Assembly (NCBI GenBank): GCA_005240145.1
Contig: SBAS01000019.1
Location: forward strand, 1-64,000
Reading direction: 5' to 3'
Source of the DNA: Nitrosomonadales bacterium
Lineage (GTDB): Bacteria; Pseudomonadota; Gammaproteobacteria; Burkholderiales; SG8-39
DNA length: 64,000 nt
Every line of letters begins with the position of its first letter. Positions within the stretch are counted from its first letter, which is position 1. This document shows, piece after piece, positions 9,757 through 18,028 of this stretch. The position numbers and the translations under genes are program-made. The notes under the pieces were generated by a model. It worked only from the letters and a program-made list of their open reading frames with translations. It had not been told where the DNA came from and ran no database searches.

Positions 9757-10221
9757 ATGCCCACCATACGCCTGGAACAGGACGTCTTCGAGGGCCTGCA
9801 GAAGCTTGCCAAACCCTTCGTCGATTCCCCGAGCATGGTGGTCCGCCGCCTGCTCGAAGAGCGCGGCGTCTTGAGCAAGGTGCCGGAAGCGGCGAGAGGA
9901 GCACGTGCCGCACCGGATGCGCTGACGCCGCAAGCCACTTACGAAAAGTATCTCCTGCTCATCCTGCTCAAGGAGTTCGACGGCCAGGGCCACAAGCGCG
10001 ACGTGACGCACGCCATCGTCAAACGCATGATGAAGGACGGGCACATCGGCGCGGCGGACCAGGAACTGGTCAGCACCGGCGAAACCAAGGGCGAGAACAC
10101 CATCACCTGGGCGCGCAACGCGCTCAAACAGCGCGGCTACATCAGCCGGGCCGCGCGCCGCGGAATCTGGGAATTGACCGCCGAGGGCAAGAGTGCGGCA
10201 GGCAAGGTCGTGCTTCCATAA
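9757..10221 (+). CDS. small DNA-binding-like protein with a Mrr N-terminal (winged-helix)-like domain
   Basis: KYLLLILLKEFDGQGHKRDVTHAIVKRM...ETKGENTITWARNALKQRGYISRAARRGIWELTAEGKSA resembles the Mrr_N domain; N-terminus PTIRLEQDVFEGLQKLAKPF...VVRRLLEE is RHH-like; alternative start 9742. Confidence 0.55.
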   Translation: MPTIRLEQDVFEGLQKLAKPFVDSPSMVVRRLLEERGVLSKVPEAARGARAAPDALTPQATYEKYLLLILLKEFDGQGHKRDVTHAIVKRMMKDGHIGAADQELVSTGETKGENTITWARNALKQRGYISRAARRGIWELTAEGKSAAGKVVLP

Positions 10222-10583
10222 CGGGGCCCGGTCGGAGGTGTTTCAGATTGAGGTCATGATTCCTTAGCGAAGCAGCCATTCGGGTCAGGTCAACACTAGG
10301 TCCGCTAGAACCACAACGTGCCCAAAATGTCGGAAATCAAGCCATCGCTCTGTAGCGCGAATAACTCGCCCCGCCTACCGCTTGACTTGATTCCCGTATA
10401 CGTATTCGACCGATACCGTTTCTCCTGTTGGTTTCTTGACTACTCCACGACCATGAAATTTTCCATCCGAAAATGGGCCGCTCGGCCGATTTGCATCCGG
10501 ACTTCGTACTTTCCGATCTTCTCGAGCACGCCGCCAGTGCCCTCCCTAGCGAAAGGCTATCACGCAGTACTGCTGCTATCTAC

Positions 10584-11045
10584 TTAGGCAGCAGCCCGCC
10601 TGCGGCTGGCGCGGCCGGATGGGCTTCGACGAGCCCGTTTCGCCCGAAGAATGGAACGCAACGCGTCGTTGACTGATTCAGAATTCGGAAACGCCTTCTG
10701 CACGTCCGGATCCAGCAGAACGACGTTGGTTCCCTCTTCCTGAATCCGCTTGTAATACTTGCCTCTGACGCCCTTCGTATAGTCGAAGTTGTATTCGGCA
10801 CGCATCTCGTCGGCCACAGCCTTGCTCTTAAGTTTCATGGCGTTTGCGCTCGTGCCAGGCTTGGGGGTGTCGAACTTTCTGCGGAAGGCTTCAAGATCGA
10901 AGCTGCCTTTGCCACGGCGCAGCTTGCCGCGTAGCGGCGCGAGGAGCGCCCGGTTTATATGTCTTCCGCGCACGCCTTTGGATTTGAAATCCGAGAGCCT
11001 GTACTCGGGCCGCAGTTCGTCAATCGTCTTAGCCTTATTTTTCAT
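10584..11045 (-). CDS. uncharacterised third gene of a TA operon, with tandemly duplicated DELRPEY...KGVRG unit
   Basis: ATGA overlap with the upstream ParE-like stop; internal duplication MKNKAKTIDELRPEYRLSDFKSKGVRGRHINR / MKLKSKAVADEMRAEYNFD-YTKGVRGKYYKR; second unit has its own ATG at 10838. Confidence 0.65.
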   Translation of the reverse strand: MKNKAKTIDELRPEYRLSDFKSKGVRGRHINRALLAPLRGKLRRGKGSFDLEAFRRKFDTPKPGTSANAMKLKSKAVADEMRAEYNFDYTKGVRGKYYKRIQEEGTNVVLLDPDVQKAFPNSESVNDALRSILRAKRARRSPSGRASRRRAAA

Positions 11046-11386
11046 AGATTGCCCGTACCGACATTTGTATCACCGAGTAGCCAGGCAGGGATGTCGCGCT
11101 GCCCATGCATCACGCGCCAGACGTCGATGTGGTCGTCGCGCTCGATGTAAAAGACCAGATGCGGGAAGCGCGTCAGTGGCCAAGAACGCAGACCGGGGAG
11201 GTCCAATTCGTTTGCGTATCGAGGCGAGCCGGTGGCTGGATGGCGTGCGATGTGGAGATAGGCCTGTTCCAGGGCTTCGATGAAACCCAGCGCGGCCTGC
11301 TTTGCGTCCTCGCGCAAGTAGTGCCCGATGGCTTCATCGACGTCCCGGTTGGCGAGCTCGCGCGGGATGACGGTCTTGGACTTCAC
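11042..11386 (-). CDS. type II toxin, RelE/ParE family
   Basis: RDVDEAIGHYLREDAKQAALGFIEALEQAYLHIARHPATGSPRYANELDLPGLRSWPLTRFPHLVFYIERDDHIDVWRVMHGQRDIP. Confidence 0.9.
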   Translation of the reverse strand: MKSKTVIPRELANRDVDEAIGHYLREDAKQAALGFIEALEQAYLHIARHPATGSPRYANELDLPGLRSWPLTRFPHLVFYIERDDHIDVWRVMHGQRDIPAWLLGDTNVGTGNL

Positions 11387-11622
11387 CCCCGAGCGCGTCG
11401 CTGGACGCGCTTGCGCAGCGCGCCGAAATAAGCGCCATTGGCTGGTGCCGCCTGAGCGGAAGCGGCGCCGTCCAGCAGCAAACCGCGCAGATGCAACCGA
11501 TCCGCATCCTTGCGGATCAACTCGCGCACGTATTCGCTGCTGGTGCCGTAGCCGCGCCGGGTGACCTGCTCATCCACGAAATCCTTGAGCGATTCGGGCA
11601 GGGATATGTTCATCGTGCTCAT
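11383..11622 (-). CDS. type II antitoxin, ParD-like ribbon-helix-helix
   Basis: MNISLPESLKDFVDEQVTRRGYGTSSEYVRELIRKD; GTGA overlap with the toxin gene. Confidence 0.9.
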   Translation of the reverse strand: MSTMNISLPESLKDFVDEQVTRRGYGTSSEYVRELIRKDADRLHLRGLLLDGAASAQAAPANGAYFGALRKRVQRRARG

Positions 11623-11640
11623 GGACTGATGTTAAGCGCC

Positions 11641-11660
11641 TTGGCAAAATTTGGCAAGAT
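11641..11660. promoter_or_regulatory. candidate ParD operator: 10-bp tandem direct repeat
   Basis: ttggcaaaat/ttggcaagat (9/10 match), about 20 bp upstream of the parD-like start codon. Confidence 0.45.
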
Positions 11661-11700
11661 GGCCTGATTGAACCGCTCTACACAGGTCTACGGCCTCGCG

Positions 11701-12786
11701 CTAGCCGCCTGCGCTACGGTATTTCGCGATCGCGCCCTTATGCAATGTCATGCCGTGCCCGGGCCGGTCGGGGATGCGGATGTGGCCGTCCTTGCACAGC
11801 GGCAGTTCCTCGAACAGGTCGGGCGGCATCCAGTCCATGAGCTCGACGAGAAAACCGTTCGGGATCGCGCCGCTGACCTGGATTGAGATTTCGTACACGA
11901 CGTGCGGCGAAACCTGCACGCCGTGGGCCGCCGCCAGGCGCGCGATCCTGAGCGTTTCGCTGAAACCGTTGGCGCGGCACACGTCGGGCATCAGGTAGCG
12001 CGCAGCCCTGCGCTCGATCAAGTCCCTGAATTCGTATCGGTTGTAATGGTTTTCCCCGGTCGCTACCGGGATAGCGATCGATTCGGAAACCAAAGCGCAA
12101 GAAAAGTTATCGTCGGAGCTCACGGGCTCTTCGTACCAGACGAGGTCGAAATCCTCGAGTTGGCGCGCCTGGCGAATGTTGCCCTCGACATCGAGCCTCT
12201 GGTTGACGTCCACCATCATGCGCACGCCGGGGCCGAGGGCCTTTTTCACCGTCTCGACGCGCTTGCGGTTGGCGAGCGGGTCGGGATCGTGGATCTTCAT
12301 TTTGTAGTAGGCACATCCCATACCCGCGTAGCGCTCGGCTTCGGCGACAAGGTCCGCCTCCCTGTACTTGCCCCAACCGCCGCTGCCGTAGCAGGCCACG
12401 CGGTCGGTGACAGCGCCCCAGAGCTTGTACAGCGGCAGCTTCGCCGCCTTGCCGGCGATGTCCCACAGGCCGATGTCGAGCGCCGAGAGTGCCATCCCCG
12501 CGATGCCGACTCGCCGCACCCCGCGGTCACCGCGATACATCTTCTCCCACAGACTCTCGACCGAGCGCGGGTCTTCGCCGAGCAGCAGGGGCTTGAGGCG
12601 CGTCTCGAGATAGACGAGGACCGATTCCGCGCCGCCGCCGCCGAAGATGAAGCTGTAGCCCAGGCCCCGGATGCCCTCGTCCGTCGCGATCTCGGCCACC
12701 ACCAGCTTGTGGTGCGCAAACTCCAGCGCCATCTGCCTGGAAGTCGGCACTGTAAGGACGCAGCTATCGATTGCGGTGATTTTCAT
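11701..12786 (-). CDS. mandelate racemase/muconate lactonizing enzyme family (enolase superfamily) protein
   Basis: YYKMKIHDP, MMVDVNQRLD, WYEEPVSSDD, PVATGENHYN, YLMPDVCRANGFSE, VSPHVVYE. Confidence 0.92.
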   Translation of the reverse strand: MKITAIDSCVLTVPTSRQMALEFAHHKLVVAEIATDEGIRGLGYSFIFGGGGAESVLVYLETRLKPLLLGEDPRSVESLWEKMYRGDRGVRRVGIAGMALSALDIGLWDIAGKAAKLPLYKLWGAVTDRVACYGSGGWGKYREADLVAEAERYAGMGCAYYKMKIHDPDPLANRKRVETVKKALGPGVRMMVDVNQRLDVEGNIRQARQLEDFDLVWYEEPVSSDDNFSCALVSESIAIPVATGENHYNRYEFRDLIERRAARYLMPDVCRANGFSETLRIARLAAAHGVQVSPHVVYEISIQVSGAIPNGFLVELMDWMPPDLFEELPLCKDGHIRIPDRPGHGMTLHKGAIAKYRSAGG

Positions 12787-12920
12787 GAGGGGTTCGCCGG
12801 GCCAGGCGGCTCGCGCTCCTGTGCATTGTCGCCGGATTTTTTCTTCGGCCAGAAAAAATCCACCACCCAGTAGCCGATGAGGAAGAAGACCACCACCGCG
12901 AGGAGTTCAAATCCGTCCAT
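12783..12920 (-). CDS. 45-aa single-TM small membrane protein (not in supplied ORF list)
   Basis: Translation MDGFELLAVVVFFLIGYWVVDFFWPKKKSGDNAQEREPPGPANPS*; ATGA overlap with the downstream gene and 14-nt overlap with the upstream gene. Confidence 0.6.
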   Translation of the reverse strand: MDGFELLAVVVFFLIGYWVVDFFWPKKKSGDNAQEREPPGPANPS

Positions 12921-13560
12921 GGCCCGCCTCCGGCGCGAGTTGCCGCCTCAATTCGTCGAGGCGACGGTACATCTCGTCGGACTCGTCCACTTCCTGCATG
13001 GCTTCGGCGATCTGCGCCGCGAGTTCCTCGCGCGCGCGCAGACGTTCGTCCAGCGGCAGGAAGCGGATAGCGCGCCGCGCGTCGAGCGCTATGTCGAACG
13101 CGAGCCAGGCGAAGCCCAGAGCAATGAGTGGGCGCTGCGCCAGGCCCGCGGCGCGAAAACGACACCAGATCAGGGCGAGCATCGCGAGCGCATTCACATA
13201 GGCAAGCACGAGCGCGAGGAAGAACGGCCAACCCGGCGCGCGGTACAGGCACCAGGGCAAGGCGACAAAGACCAGGAGGCATTGAGCCGCGGCGGGCAGG
13301 ACGAGCGGCGTCAACGCATGCACGGCGGTGGAAACTTTCGGGCCCGAAGGCGTCGCGAAAAGCGCAAGCGTCCTCGCCACGGGAACAAAGGGCGTGAACG
13401 GATTGAGCAGCGCGACTGCCCTGCCGCGGATCTGGTAGTGATTCGACCCGAACGAAAGCGTTGCGCGCGACCAGAGCGCCTGGCCTCGCTCGAGCAGCAC
13501 AACGCAATCGAAGAGGTACAGCGCAGCGGCCAGAGCGATCACGGCCGCCTCCGTGGTCAC
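12907..13560 (-). CDS. hypothetical multi-TM membrane protein
   Basis: Hydrophobic segments (AALYLFDCVVLL, LVFVALPWCLY, FFLALVLAYVNALAMLALIW) and a C-terminal coiled region; GTGA overlap with the upstream DUF2167 gene. Confidence 0.75.
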   Translation of the reverse strand: MTTEAAVIALAAALYLFDCVVLLERGQALWSRATLSFGSNHYQIRGRAVALLNPFTPFVPVARTLALFATPSGPKVSTAVHALTPLVLPAAAQCLLVFVALPWCLYRAPGWPFFLALVLAYVNALAMLALIWCRFRAAGLAQRPLIALGFAWLAFDIALDARRAIRFLPLDERLRAREELAAQIAEAMQEVDESDEMYRRLDELRRQLAPEAGHGRI

Positions 13561-14396
13561 TGCTGTCCGGGCCCGGGCGGGGAAGATTCCTTGCGGCCAA
13601 ACAGCTTCTTCAGCAGCGCCCAGGCGACCATCAGCGCGCCGCCAGCGATGACCCAGAGGAATTTGCCCAGGGATTTGAACAGCCCCGCCTTCGCCGCGGC
13701 GGCCGCGCCTCCGCCCAGCACCAGCGCGGCGAGACCGTACTCGGCGATCCTGTCGCCGGACTTGAACTCGGCGTACTGCTCGCCGGCGACGAACTGGTAT
13801 CCGGCCAATGCGCCGTTGAAGGCCTTCATGTCCGCGTTCAGCGTCTGCGGCGAGGTCACCAGGACCGCGCTCATCACGCCGCTCCTGCCCAGCAGCCGGC
13901 TGGTGTAGTTGACGTGCAAGCCGCCCTTGTCGTCGCGCAGCCGCATGCCCCACTCCAGGCGCTTGGTGTTCGAATCGTAGTGCGGCGGCACGTGCCAGCC
14001 GTCGGTGTAGATCGGCGCCATGCCGAGGCGCTTGCGCTCCTCGTTGCCGGGAGCGTCGCCCTTCTGCAGCGATTCGAGCAGCGCCGCGGCGTCGATCTTC
14101 TCATCGTCCTTGACGTAACCGACCGCCTCGAAGGAGAACACGGCGAACCAGTCGAGGTTCGCGGGCGCAATCAGGTAGTGGCCGTCGCGCGGCGGATTGC
14201 CCATCAGTTCGAGGAAGCGGCGCGTATTGGGCTCATCCAGAAACGAATAGCCCGCGGGAATGCGGATCTTCGCCTTGGCGCCGATCGTGCCTTCGCCGGG
14301 CGCGCGCTGCCAGGCGAGCTTCTGCAGTTCCTGGATGACCTGGTCCGGGTCGCGCTGGGCCTGGACGCCGAACGCAAAGCAGGCAAGGACGCACAA
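13557..14396 (-). CDS. DUF2167 family membrane protein
   Basis: IRIPAGYSFLDEPNTRRFLELMGNPP...LDWFAVFSFEAVGYVKDDEKIDAAALLES; signal peptide and C-terminal TM; the start may lie slightly upstream. Confidence 0.8.
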   Translation of the reverse strand: MCVLACFAFGVQAQRDPDQVIQELQKLAWQRAPGEGTIGAKAKIRIPAGYSFLDEPNTRRFLELMGNPPRDGHYLIAPANLDWFAVFSFEAVGYVKDDEKIDAAALLESLQKGDAPGNEERKRLGMAPIYTDGWHVPPHYDSNTKRLEWGMRLRDDKGGLHVNYTSRLLGRSGVMSAVLVTSPQTLNADMKAFNGALAGYQFVAGEQYAEFKSGDRIAEYGLAALVLGGGAAAAAKAGLFKSLGKFLWVIAGGALMVAWALLKKLFGRKESSPPGPGQQ

Positions 14397-14430
14397 CAGC
14401 AGGGAACGCAGGATGTTCAGGGTCCGGTCC

Positions 14431-15780
14431 TCAGCGCATGCCCGGCAGCATGCCCTTCATATTGCGCATCATGCGCTGCAGGTTGCCGCCCTTCATCATT
14501 TTCATCATCTGCTGCATCTGCTCGAACTGCTTGAGCAGCCGGTTCACCTCCTGCACCTGCACGCCGGCACCGGCGGCGATGCGGCGCTTGCGCGTCGCCT
14601 TGATGATCTCGGGCTGGGCGCGCTCCTTCTTCGTCATCGAATTGATGATGCCCTCGATGCGCGCGAGCTGCCTGCCGTCCTGCAGCTGCGCCGGATTGAT
14701 CTGCCCAGCGAGCTGCGCCGGCAGCTTGTCCATGAGCGAAGCCATGCCGCCCATCTTGTTCATCTGCTGCAGCTGCTGCTTGAAGTCTTCGAGGTCGAAG
14801 CCCTTGCCCTTCCTGACCTTGTCGGCGAGCTTCTGCGCCTGTTCGACGTCGACCTGCTTATGGGCTTCCTCGACCAGTGACAGGATGTCGCCCATGCCGA
14901 GGATGCGCGAGGCCATGCGCTCGGGGTGAAACAGCTCCAGCCCGGCGAGTTTTTCGCCGGTGCCGGCGAACTTGATCGGCTTGCCGGTGACATGGCGCAC
15001 GGAGAGGGCCGCACCCCCACGCGCGTCGCCATCCAACTTCGTAAGGACAACCCCGGTGAGCGGCAGGCGTTCGCTGAAGACGCGCGCGACGTTGACCGCG
15101 TCCTGGCCCTGCATCGCATCCACCACGAACAGGGTTTCGGCCGGCTGCAGCTGCGCGTGCAGCGCTGCGATCTCCTGCATCATCGGCTCGTCGATCGAGA
15201 GGCGACCCGCGGTGTCGACGATGACGACGTCGCAATAGCGGGTTTTCGCGTATGCGAGGGTTTGCCTTGCGATATCCGAAACATTCTGGTCTGAAGTACT
15301 GGAGAAAAATTCGACGCCCGCCTGCGCAGCGACCGTCTTCAGTTGCTCGATCGCGGCCGGGCGGTAGACGTCGCAGGAAACCACCAGCACCTTCTTTTTC
15401 TGCGCCTTGAGGAAGACCGCGAGCTTGCCGACGGTGGTGGTCTTGCCCGAGCCCTGCAGGCCGGCCATCAGGATCACCGCGGGCGGCGCGACGGCGAGGT
15501 CGAGCTGCGCGTTCGCTTCGCCCATCAGGCGCGCGAGCTCGCGATGCACGATGCCCACCAGCGCCTGCCCCGGCGTGAGGCTGCCGATCACCTCCTGGCC
15601 GAGCGCCGCCACGCGCACCTGCTCGATGAAATGCTTCACCACCGGCAGCGCGACGTCAGCTTCGAGCAGCGCGATGCGCACTTCGCGCAGCGCCTCCTGC
15701 ACGTTGGCTTCGGTCAGGCGCGCTTCGCCGCGGATCGTCTTGACGATCCTGGCAAGGCGTGCGGTCAGGTTATCGAGCAT
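14431..15780 (-). CDS. ffh: signal recognition particle protein Ffh
   Basis: GLQGSGKTTTVGKLA, VSCDVYRPAAIEQL, VDTAGRLSIDEPMM, TKLDGDARGGAALS; Met-rich M domain. Confidence 0.97.
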   Translation of the reverse strand: MLDNLTARLARIVKTIRGEARLTEANVQEALREVRIALLEADVALPVVKHFIEQVRVAALGQEVIGSLTPGQALVGIVHRELARLMGEANAQLDLAVAPPAVILMAGLQGSGKTTTVGKLAVFLKAQKKKVLVVSCDVYRPAAIEQLKTVAAQAGVEFFSSTSDQNVSDIARQTLAYAKTRYCDVVIVDTAGRLSIDEPMMQEIAALHAQLQPAETLFVVDAMQGQDAVNVARVFSERLPLTGVVLTKLDGDARGGAALSVRHVTGKPIKFAGTGEKLAGLELFHPERMASRILGMGDILSLVEEAHKQVDVEQAQKLADKVRKGKGFDLEDFKQQLQQMNKMGGMASLMDKLPAQLAGQINPAQLQDGRQLARIEGIINSMTKKERAQPEIIKATRKRRIAAGAGVQVQEVNRLLKQFEQMQQMMKMMKGGNLQRMMRNMKGMLPGMR

Positions 15781-15799
15781 GGGGTGCTAAACTGAAGAC

Positions 15800-16648
15800 G
15801 TGCCCGACATTGTAATTCACGTCGTCGCGAGTACCCTGTACGCCGCGCTCGCCTTGCACTTCTGGCAAACGCGCTGGCGCGTTCAACCCGAGCGTTGGCG
15901 CCTTCGGCCGGCTGCAGCGCCAGGCGCTTCGAGCGAACTGCGCGCGTGGGAACGCGCCGCGATCCTGCTGCCCCTGCTGCTCCACGGCGGGCTCCTGTAT
16001 GAAGAAATCTTCGCCGCGCCGCAGATGCGCTTCGGTTTCGCGCAGGCGCTGTCGATGATGCTGTGGCTGGCGGTGGCGATCTGCTGGCTCGAGGGCCTCG
16101 CCTACCGCATCGAGGCGCTGTTGCCGATGGTGCTCGTGATCGCGGCCCTGTGCGCCCCGCTGCCCGGATTCTTTTCCGGCCGCGTTACGCCGGATGCGTA
16201 CTCGCTGCAATTCAAGCTGCATTTGTTCGCCGGCATGCTCGCCTACAGCCTGTTCGCCGTCGCGACGTTCCACGCCCTGCTCATTTCCTTCGTCGAGCGC
16301 CAGTTGCACCTGCACCCGAGCGTGGTCGATCGCGGCGTGCCGCCCCTGCTTTCGCTCGAAGCGCTGGTGTTCAAGCTCACCGGCGCGGCCTTCGCGGTCC
16401 TCACGCTGACCTTTGCGGTGGGCATCGCCTACTCGGAGAACATCTTCGGGCGCGCGCTACGCTTCGACCACAAGACCGTGTTCGTGGTGCTGTCATGGCT
16501 GATATTCGGCCTGCTGCTCGCCGGCCGCCTCCTCTACGGCTGGCGCGGCCGCACTGCGTTGCGCTGGACGCTCGCCGGCTTCCTCATGCTCATGCTCGCC
16601 TATCCCGGCAGCCGCTTCGTGCTCGAAGTCATCCTCGGGCGCAGCTGA
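15800..16648 (+). CDS. cytochrome c assembly (CcsA/YpjD-like) inner membrane protein
   Basis: LQFKLHLFAGMLAYSLFAVATFHALLI...LTFAVGIAYSENIFGRALRFDHKTVFVVLSWLIFGLLLAGR. Confidence 0.85.
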   Translation: MPDIVIHVVASTLYAALALHFWQTRWRVQPERWRLRPAAAPGASSELRAWERAAILLPLLLHGGLLYEEIFAAPQMRFGFAQALSMMLWLAVAICWLEGLAYRIEALLPMVLVIAALCAPLPGFFSGRVTPDAYSLQFKLHLFAGMLAYSLFAVATFHALLISFVERQLHLHPSVVDRGVPPLLSLEALVFKLTGAAFAVLTLTFAVGIAYSENIFGRALRFDHKTVFVVLSWLIFGLLLAGRLLYGWRGRTALRWTLAGFLMLMLAYPGSRFVLEVILGRS

Positions 16649-16656
16649 AGGATCGC

Positions 16657-17946
16657 TTGGACGACATCCCGCTAAGCTGGCAGATCGGCGCGCTGTGCGT
16701 GCTGCTCGCGATTTCGGCTTTCTTTTCGATCGCCGAAACGAGCATGATGGCGCTGAACCGCTACCGCCTGAAGCACCTCGTCGTCGAAGGCCACCGCGGC
16801 GCGATACGCGCCACGGCCCTGCTCAAGCATACCGACCGGTTTCTCGGCGCGGTCCTGATCGGCAACAATCTGGTGAACACGGCGGTCGCGACTCTCTCCA
16901 GCGTAATTTCGATCCGCCTGTTCGGCGAAGGCAACCTGGGCTGGGCGGTCACTGCGAGCACGGTCGCAGCCTCGTTCCTCATCGTGGTGTTTGCGGAGAT
17001 CACGCCCAAGGTGATAGGCGCCACCTACCCGGAACGTATCGGCCTGGCGATTTCCTGGCTGGTGAAGCCCGCGCAATGGCTGCTGGCGCCGGGGATCTGG
17101 CTGGTGAACCTGTTCGTGCAGCCGATGCTGAAACTGATGCGCATCCGCACCGATCCGGAAGCGCACCGCCTGTCGCCGGCGGAGATCCGCTCGCTGGTGC
17201 TGGAATCCTCCAGCTTCATGCCGAAGAAGCACTTCTCGATCCTCATGAACTTGTTCGACGTCGGCGAAATCACGGTGCACGACGTGATGGTGCCGCGCGC
17301 CAAGATCGCGGCGATCCGCCTCGACGATGAGATGGAGGTCATCGCGCGCCAGCTCACCACCAGCTATTACCGCGAGTTGCCGGTGTTCCGTGGCGGCAGC
17401 GACGAAGTCGCCGGCGTGCTGCACCTGCGCAAGGTGCTCGGGCTGCTGTTCTCCGGCGCGCTCGACAAGAAGGCGATCGAGGACGTGCTGGATGAACCCT
17501 ACTTCGTGCCCGCCACCACCCCGGCGATCGCGCAGCTGCAGTATTTCCAGGACCAGCGCGAGCGCATCGGCCTGGTGGTGGACGAATATGGCGAACTGAT
17601 GGGGCTGGTGACGCTCGAAGGCATCATCGAGGAGATCATCGGCAAGTTCACCACTTCGCTGCCCTCGGCCACCCGGGCTTTGTCCTGGGACGAGGATGGC
17701 GCCGCGACGACCGACGGCGCGACGCCGGTACGCGAGGTGAACCGCGCCCTCGGCCTCGAGTTGCCGACCGACGGGCCGAAGACCCTGAACGGCCTGATCC
17801 TAGAGCACCTGCAGGACATTCCCGAGGCCAACGTCTCGCTCAAGATTGCCGGCGTGCCGATCGAGATCCTGAGCGCTCAGGGCCGCGCAGTGAAGTCGGT
17901 GCGGCTGTTTCGCCCGCCGAGCGTGCTGCTCGAAAACCCAGCTTGA
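16657..17946 (+). CDS. HlyC/CorC (CNNM) family membrane protein with CBS domains
   Basis: AISAFFSIAETSMMALNRYRLKHL...GNNLVNTAVATL...VHDVMVPRAKIAAI...LVVDEYGELMGLVTLEGIIEEIIG; TTG start. Confidence 0.92.
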   Translation: MDDIPLSWQIGALCVLLAISAFFSIAETSMMALNRYRLKHLVVEGHRGAIRATALLKHTDRFLGAVLIGNNLVNTAVATLSSVISIRLFGEGNLGWAVTASTVAASFLIVVFAEITPKVIGATYPERIGLAISWLVKPAQWLLAPGIWLVNLFVQPMLKLMRIRTDPEAHRLSPAEIRSLVLESSSFMPKKHFSILMNLFDVGEITVHDVMVPRAKIAAIRLDDEMEVIARQLTTSYYRELPVFRGGSDEVAGVLHLRKVLGLLFSGALDKKAIEDVLDEPYFVPATTPAIAQLQYFQDQRERIGLVVDEYGELMGLVTLEGIIEEIIGKFTTSLPSATRALSWDEDGAATTDGATPVREVNRALGLELPTDGPKTLNGLILEHLQDIPEANVSLKIAGVPIEILSAQGRAVKSVRLFRPPSVLLENPA

Positions 17947-17963
17947 AGTGATTTTTCCCACAT

Positions 17964-17993
17964 TTGGCCAAGCCCTTGTATCGGCGCTAGAAT
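17964..17993 (+). promoter_or_regulatory. possible sigma70-type promoter for pilC
   Basis: TTGGCC-18 nt-TAGAAT in the 82-nt gap ahead of pilC; approximate coordinates. Confidence 0.3.
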
Positions 17994-18028
17994 CTTTCCT
18001 CACCCCGGGATCCGGGAGGGAGCAGCAC

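Noticed and set aside
16063-16656. N-terminal ~200 aa extension of the CNNM ORF
   Set aside because: Out-of-frame reading of the ypjD-like gene; the true CNNM start is near 16657
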